In this document: in pieces, positions 16,690 through 19,292 of the stretch
Layout: each line of letters starts with the position of its first letter
How positions within the stretch are numbered: the first letter of the stretch is position 1
Assembly: GCF_003478505.1 (NCBI RefSeq)
Contig: NZ_QUFI01000047.1
Location: 1 to 19,292 of the forward strand
Direction of reading: 5' to 3'
DNA length: 19,292 bases
Source of the DNA: Clostridium sp. AF27-2AA
GTDB taxonomy: Bacteria; Bacillota; Clostridia; Lachnospirales; Lachnospiraceae
Made by a program: the position numbers and the translations under genes
The notes under the pieces: generated by a model
Told to the model about the DNA's origin: nothing
Database searches by the model: none
The model's input: only the letters and a program-made list of their open reading frames with translations

Positions 16690-17406
16690 CTAGTTGATAA
16701 AATTTAAGTTGTTTATAATATCCCGTTTCAGGGAAATAAAACCATCGTCCAGGAGATTCCTCTCCTCTGCCGATGTCTTCACCGGATAGACCTTCTTCAC
16801 CAGTCCCTTTTCAATGACCACGATCCGGTCACCCAGGATCAGGGCCTCATCGATGCTGTGGGTCACAAACAGGATGCTGCTGTGCTTTACCTTCTGCACC
16901 CGCAGAAGCTCTTTCTGCATCTGTTCTCTGGTGAAATAATCAAGAGCCGCAAAGGGCTCGTCCATCATGATAAAGTCCGGCTCGTAGGCCAGGGCCCTGG
17001 CTATGGCTGCCCGCTGCTTCATACCTCCGGAAAGCTGGGACGGATAGGCTTTCTCAAATCTGGAAAGCCCCACCGTTCCAATAAGGCTCTGGATTTTTTC
17101 TTTATCCTGCTCCGCCTTTTTCAGACCAAATACCACATTGTCCCAGACCGTCAGCCAGGGCATCAGACGCGGCTCCTGAAATACAAAAGCCGTCTTATGA
17201 TTGCCTTCCCACAAAATCTCACCTGAATCAGCCGGTTCCAGGCCGCCGGTCAGCCGCAGAAGCGTCGTCTTACCGCATCCGCTCTGCCCCAGAATCACCG
17301 TAATCTGTCCTTGCGGAATATCCAGATCAATGCCATTTAAAACCGGTACATTCCGATCCTCCACCTGATAGGATTTCTGTATATTTTTCAGTTTAATTCC
17401 AGCCAT
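16690..17406 (-). CDS. ABC transporter ATP-binding protein (SsuB/TauB-like)
   Basis: This is the cytoplasmic ATPase of the importer. All motifs are intact in 238 residues: Walker A GQSGCGKT (40-47), Q-loop Q77, signature LSGGMKQR (125-132), Walker B FIMMDE (145-150), D-loop ALD and H-loop H183. The C-terminus continues about 50 residues past the H-loop, normal for the nitrate/sulfonate/taurine group. It overlaps the permease gene by 14 bp and lies 17 nt before the lipoprotein gene, so all are co-transcribed and probably coupled. Confidence 0.95.
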   Translation of the reverse strand: MAGIKLKNIQKSYQVEDRNVPVLNGIDLDIPQGQITVILGQSGCGKTTLLRLTGGLEPADSGEILWEGNHKTAFVFQEPRLMPWLTVWDNVVFGLKKAEQDKEKIQSLIGTVGLSRFEKAYPSQLSGGMKQRAAIARALAYEPDFIMMDEPFAALDYFTREQMQKELLRVQKVKHSSILFVTHSIDEALILGDRIVVIEKGLVKKVYPVKTSAEERNLLDDGFISLKRDIINNLNFIN

Positions 17407-18163
17407 TTTCTCCGGATCCTTTCAAGAAGATATTGATGAGCGCACCAAAGATCCGGTCCGTCACATAGCCTACAATTCCAATGACCAGAATGCCCACGAT
17501 AACCTTATCAGTCCTGGACATCTGCTGGGCAAAGAGAATCATGTGTCCCAGTCCGGTGGACGCCGCCACCATTTCCGCTCCAATGATGGCACGCCAGCTA
17601 TACCCCAGGCCAATGCGCATACCCACCAGAATATCCGCCATTGCATACGGAAGTACAATACGGAAAAATTTCTGACGCTCGGAATAGCCGAACATGGTGC
17701 CGACCTCCAGAAGCTTTTTATCACAGCCCGTAAAGCCCTTCACAATGTTTAAATACATGGGAAAGAAGGAAGCCAGCACAATGATGACGGTCTTCGTAGT
17801 CTCTCCAATACCACACCACAAAATCAGAAGCGGAATCATGCTGAGGGGCGGCACATTGCGGAAAAACTGCACCGCATGCTCATAGTAACCGGAAGTTCCC
17901 GGAAACAGCGCCCGAAACATGCCAAGCACAAAAGCCAGCACAAAGGCGATGGCAAAGCCCTTGATCACACGCAGAAAGCTGATACAGATGTCTCTTGCCA
18001 GTTCCCCGCTCTGCAGCATTTTCAAAAAGCTACGGAATACCTTTTCCGGCGCTGGAAGGACATAGGCACTTAAAATTTCTGCCTTGCAGACCAGATACCA
18101 GATTCCAAACACAATAGCCACGCCGGCCAGGGGCTGAGCCCAGGATTTGATTGTCTTATTCAT
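17393..18163 (-). CDS. ABC transporter permease (SsuC/TauC-like)
   Basis: This 256-residue membrane protein has about six hydrophobic segments and the cytoplasmic EAA-type loop EVGTMFGYSERQKFFRIVLP (conserved G and LP). It pairs with the ATPase and lipoprotein to import an unknown small compound. The open frame extends 151 codons further upstream, but that part is Arg/Gly/Ser-rich, lacks any membrane or family character and lies over the preceding gene in another frame. The start at 18163 (MNKTIKSW) forms an ATGA overlap with the upstream stop codon and is the right one. Confidence 0.93.
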   Translation of the reverse strand: MNKTIKSWAQPLAGVAIVFGIWYLVCKAEILSAYVLPAPEKVFRSFLKMLQSGELARDICISFLRVIKGFAIAFVLAFVLGMFRALFPGTSGYYEHAVQFFRNVPPLSMIPLLILWCGIGETTKTVIIVLASFFPMYLNIVKGFTGCDKKLLEVGTMFGYSERQKFFRIVLPYAMADILVGMRIGLGYSWRAIIGAEMVAASTGLGHMILFAQQMSRTDKVIVGILVIGIVGYVTDRIFGALINIFLKGSGENGWN

Positions 18164-18885
18164 CGTACTCCATCTCCCATATGGCAGCCCTGACGGCAAT
18201 AGAGAAGTTCCAGGAGCAGCGGACTGCGCTCTGTCCCGGCCGTATCCTCCTTCAACTTCCGTTCTCCTGACTCTGTGTCCTGATTTCCCACACCAGCAAT
18301 TCCAGCCATCATCCTGTCTGCCGTTTTCTGCGCTTCCGACATTGCCGCGTTCTGCAGATACGCTTCGATTGCTTCCTGTCCGCTCAGACTGAGTACCGGC
18401 ACTGACAACCCTGTAAAAAATCCCGGTGGAATCGGGCTGGCCTCCGGTGCCGGCTCCAATGTTTCTCCAAGTTCCGAAAGAAAGTCCTTCCAGCTCACAA
18501 AACGTGTCCGTGGCAGCTCCAGCGCATTTCCCTTCTCTGCCAGAATCCTGCACGGGGTCGTGATAATTTTTCCCCCATCTGCCAAATCCGAACGCGCACT
18601 CAGTTCTCTGGCGCAATGAATCAGGATTGGTTCAATATCAGCCACCTGAATGGAAAGGTTTTCTTCCTCATTATATCGCTCAATCAGATTCACTGCTTCC
18701 GGGCACCTGGCATCTGCCACGGTTCCATTGGCTTGCTCCATCCGTTCTTTGTACTTCTCCAGCACCATAGCGCCCCAATCCTCCCGGCAGCGCACTTGCG
18801 TGAGCTGATGTTCTGTTAAAATTCGTTTTAAAGCCTGCTCCGATACCATACGTTCTGATACCGGATTAATCCATAGGTATGTCAA
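18160..18885 (-). CDS. Compact [FeFe]-hydrogenase H-domain-like protein
   Basis: This 241-residue protein, first in the ABC operon, resembles the large-subunit C-terminal domain of [FeFe] hydrogenases. Three motifs fit by eye: ADARCPEAVNLIE (C61) for TSCCPxWVxLIE, ITTPCRIL (C112) for MPCTxKK, and LELLYCRQGCHMGDG (C230, C234) for EVMACxGGCxxGGG. Thus the four Cys ligands of the H-cluster cubane are kept. The proton-transfer Cys next to the first ligand is Arg60, and the motif-2 Lys is Leu115. C33 and C91 are extra. Residues 142-155 (Pro/Glu/Ala) look like a linker. Such losses point to a sensor, Nar1-like or electron-transfer protein rather than a hydrogenase; function unknown. It starts with TTG at 18885, with GGAG 6 nt before it. 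Its stop overlaps the permease start (ATGA). Confidence 0.6.
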   Translation of the reverse strand: MTYLWINPVSERMVSEQALKRILTEHQLTQVRCREDWGAMVLEKYKERMEQANGTVADARCPEAVNLIERYNEEENLSIQVADIEPILIHCARELSARSDLADGGKIITTPCRILAEKGNALELPRTRFVSWKDFLSELGETLEPAPEASPIPPGFFTGLSVPVLSLSGQEAIEAYLQNAAMSEAQKTADRMMAGIAGVGNQDTESGERKLKEDTAGTERSPLLLELLYCRQGCHMGDGVR

Positions 18886-18956
18886 ATGATTCTCCCTCGC
18901 TGTGTTGTCTCTGTTGCCGTTGTTTCCTGTTTCGAACTCTGTAAATTTTTTTACAA

Positions 18957-18970
18957 TTAGCGTTAGCTAA
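18957..18970. promoter_or_regulatory. Candidate DtxR/IdeR-like metal box
   Basis: The palindrome TTAGC-GTTA-GCTAA lies just downstream of the predicted transcription start of the ABC/hydrogenase-like operon. On the minus strand the context GGTTAGCTAACGCTAA resembles the iron box TTAGGTTAGSCTAACCTAA with one base missing at the centre. A bound repressor would block the transcript. This is inferred from sequence likeness only. Confidence 0.4.
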
Positions 18971-18982
18971 CCAATGTCGAAT

Positions 18983-19011
18983 AGCATACCAAACTTGTAG
19001 GAACTTGTCAA
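18983..19011 (-). promoter_or_regulatory. Promoter of the hydrogenase-like/ABC operon
   Basis: A perfect TTGACA (19006-19011) and TATGCT (18983-18988) are 17 nt apart on the minus strand. The leader of about 90 nt runs to the TTG start at 18885 and contains the palindrome at 18957-18970. I see no riboswitch in the leader. Confidence 0.65.
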
Positions 19012-19090
19012 TAGCAGAATTTCTCACTTAGAAAACACTGAGAAACATCCAATGGCGTTCCCACAACTTTCGCAGGATGTCATTTCCTGT

Positions 19091-19118
19091 AAAAAAAAAT
19101 CCAGACATCTCTGTCTGG
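19091..19118 (-). terminator. Terminator after tRNA-Glu
   Basis: On the minus strand CCAGACA and TGTCTGG form a 7-bp stem with a small loop, followed by A and nine T. It lies 7 nt past the tRNA and ends the rRNA-tRNA transcript. Confidence 0.92.
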
Positions 19119-19125
19119 ACCAATA

Positions 19126-19197
19126 TGACCTCGCCGGGAATCGAACCCGGGTTTACGCCGTGAGAGGGCGTCGTCTTAACCGCTTGACCACGAGGCC
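19126..19197 (-). tRNA. tRNA-Glu (anticodon CTC)
   Basis: The 72-nt cloverleaf is complete. Its acceptor GGCCTCG pairs with CGAGGTC (one G-U), its T-arm is CCGGG-TTCGAAT-CCCGG, and its anticodon stem ACGCC/GGCGT holds the loop CTCTCAC. The anticodon CTC (19162-19164) reads GAG. The discriminator is A; CCA is not encoded and must be added. The gene follows the 23S rRNA by 75 nt and precedes an intrinsic terminator. Confidence 0.95.
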
Positions 19198-19272
19198 GTA
19201 TTAAATATATGAGGCATGTACCCTCAAAACCACATATTGAATTTCATCCGTTTTTCTTACCTAAACCGTCTT

Positions 19273-19292
19273 GGTTAAGCCCTCGACCTATT
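19273..19292 (-). rRNA. 23S rRNA, 3' end (partial)
   Basis: On the minus strand the window begins with AATAGGTCGAGGGCTTAACC, the typical 3' end of Firmicutes 23S rRNA. Only about 20 nt are inside the window. The mature end is estimated at the last CC; the spacer to the tRNA follows. Confidence 0.8.

Noticed and set aside
18164..18616. N-terminal extension of the permease frame
   Set aside because: The 151 extra residues are Gly/Arg/Ser-rich and overlap the hydrogenase-like gene in another frame; the ATGA overlap sets the start at 18163.

Overview
The window looks like a chromosomal segment of a Lachnospiraceae-type member of the Clostridia (Firmicutes). The signs are mid-range GC, strong GAGGAGG-type ribosome binding sites, a tryptophan T-box leader, lipoproteins with Ser/Thr/Glu-rich linkers, and the 3' end of a 23S rRNA gene followed by a tRNA. 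This is inferred from gene style; no database was searched. Nearly everything is on the minus strand. The exceptions are one AraC-family regulator and a transposase remnant.

Layout, low to high coordinates. (1) 41-1975: a c-di-GMP signalling protein with GGDEF, receiver and HD-GYP domains. (2) 2150-4103: trpB-trpA behind a Trp-specific T-box leader (about 4140-4482). The -35 box of its promoter contains the stop codon of the next gene upstream. (3) 4512-6755: an MFS transporter and an AraC regulator, divergent, sharing an intergenic region with two near-identical 17-bp direct repeats 31 bp apart. (4) 6759-9938: a pentose module of FGGY kinase, L-ribulose-5-phosphate 4-epimerase and a transaldolase/fructose-6-phosphate-aldolase-type protein with its own promoter. 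(5) 10166-12930: a secreted NlpC/P60 hydrolase coupled to a coiled-coil protein that has lost its 5' end. (6) 12921-15102: a creatininase-family protein, the N-terminal third of an oligopeptide-binding lipoprotein, and a GntR/FCD regulator with a candidate operator. (7) 15186-15476: an internally deleted transposase. (8) 15638-18885: a four-gene operon of an [FeFe]-hydrogenase-like protein, permease, ATPase and binding lipoprotein. (9) 19091-19292: tRNA-Glu(CTC) with its terminator, and the 23S rRNA 3' end.

Two points stand out. First, at about 12930-12940 two unrelated genes are broken at the same place: the binding protein has lost its C-terminal two thirds and the coiled-coil protein has lost its start. 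This marks a deletion/rearrangement scar or an assembly join. Second, the first gene of the SsuABC-like operon encodes a compact 241-residue protein. It keeps four cysteines in the pattern of the [FeFe]-hydrogenase H-cluster ligands but lacks the proton-transfer Cys and the motif-2 Lys. A DtxR/IdeR-like palindrome lies just downstream of its predicted promoter, which suggests a metal-responsive redox or sensor protein tied to an uptake system.

The pentose module would convert L-ribulose to L-ribulose-5-phosphate and then D-xylulose-5-phosphate, feeding the pentose phosphate pathway; no L-arabinose isomerase is present here. The trp genes encode only the last step of tryptophan synthesis, so the rest of the pathway is elsewhere or absent.
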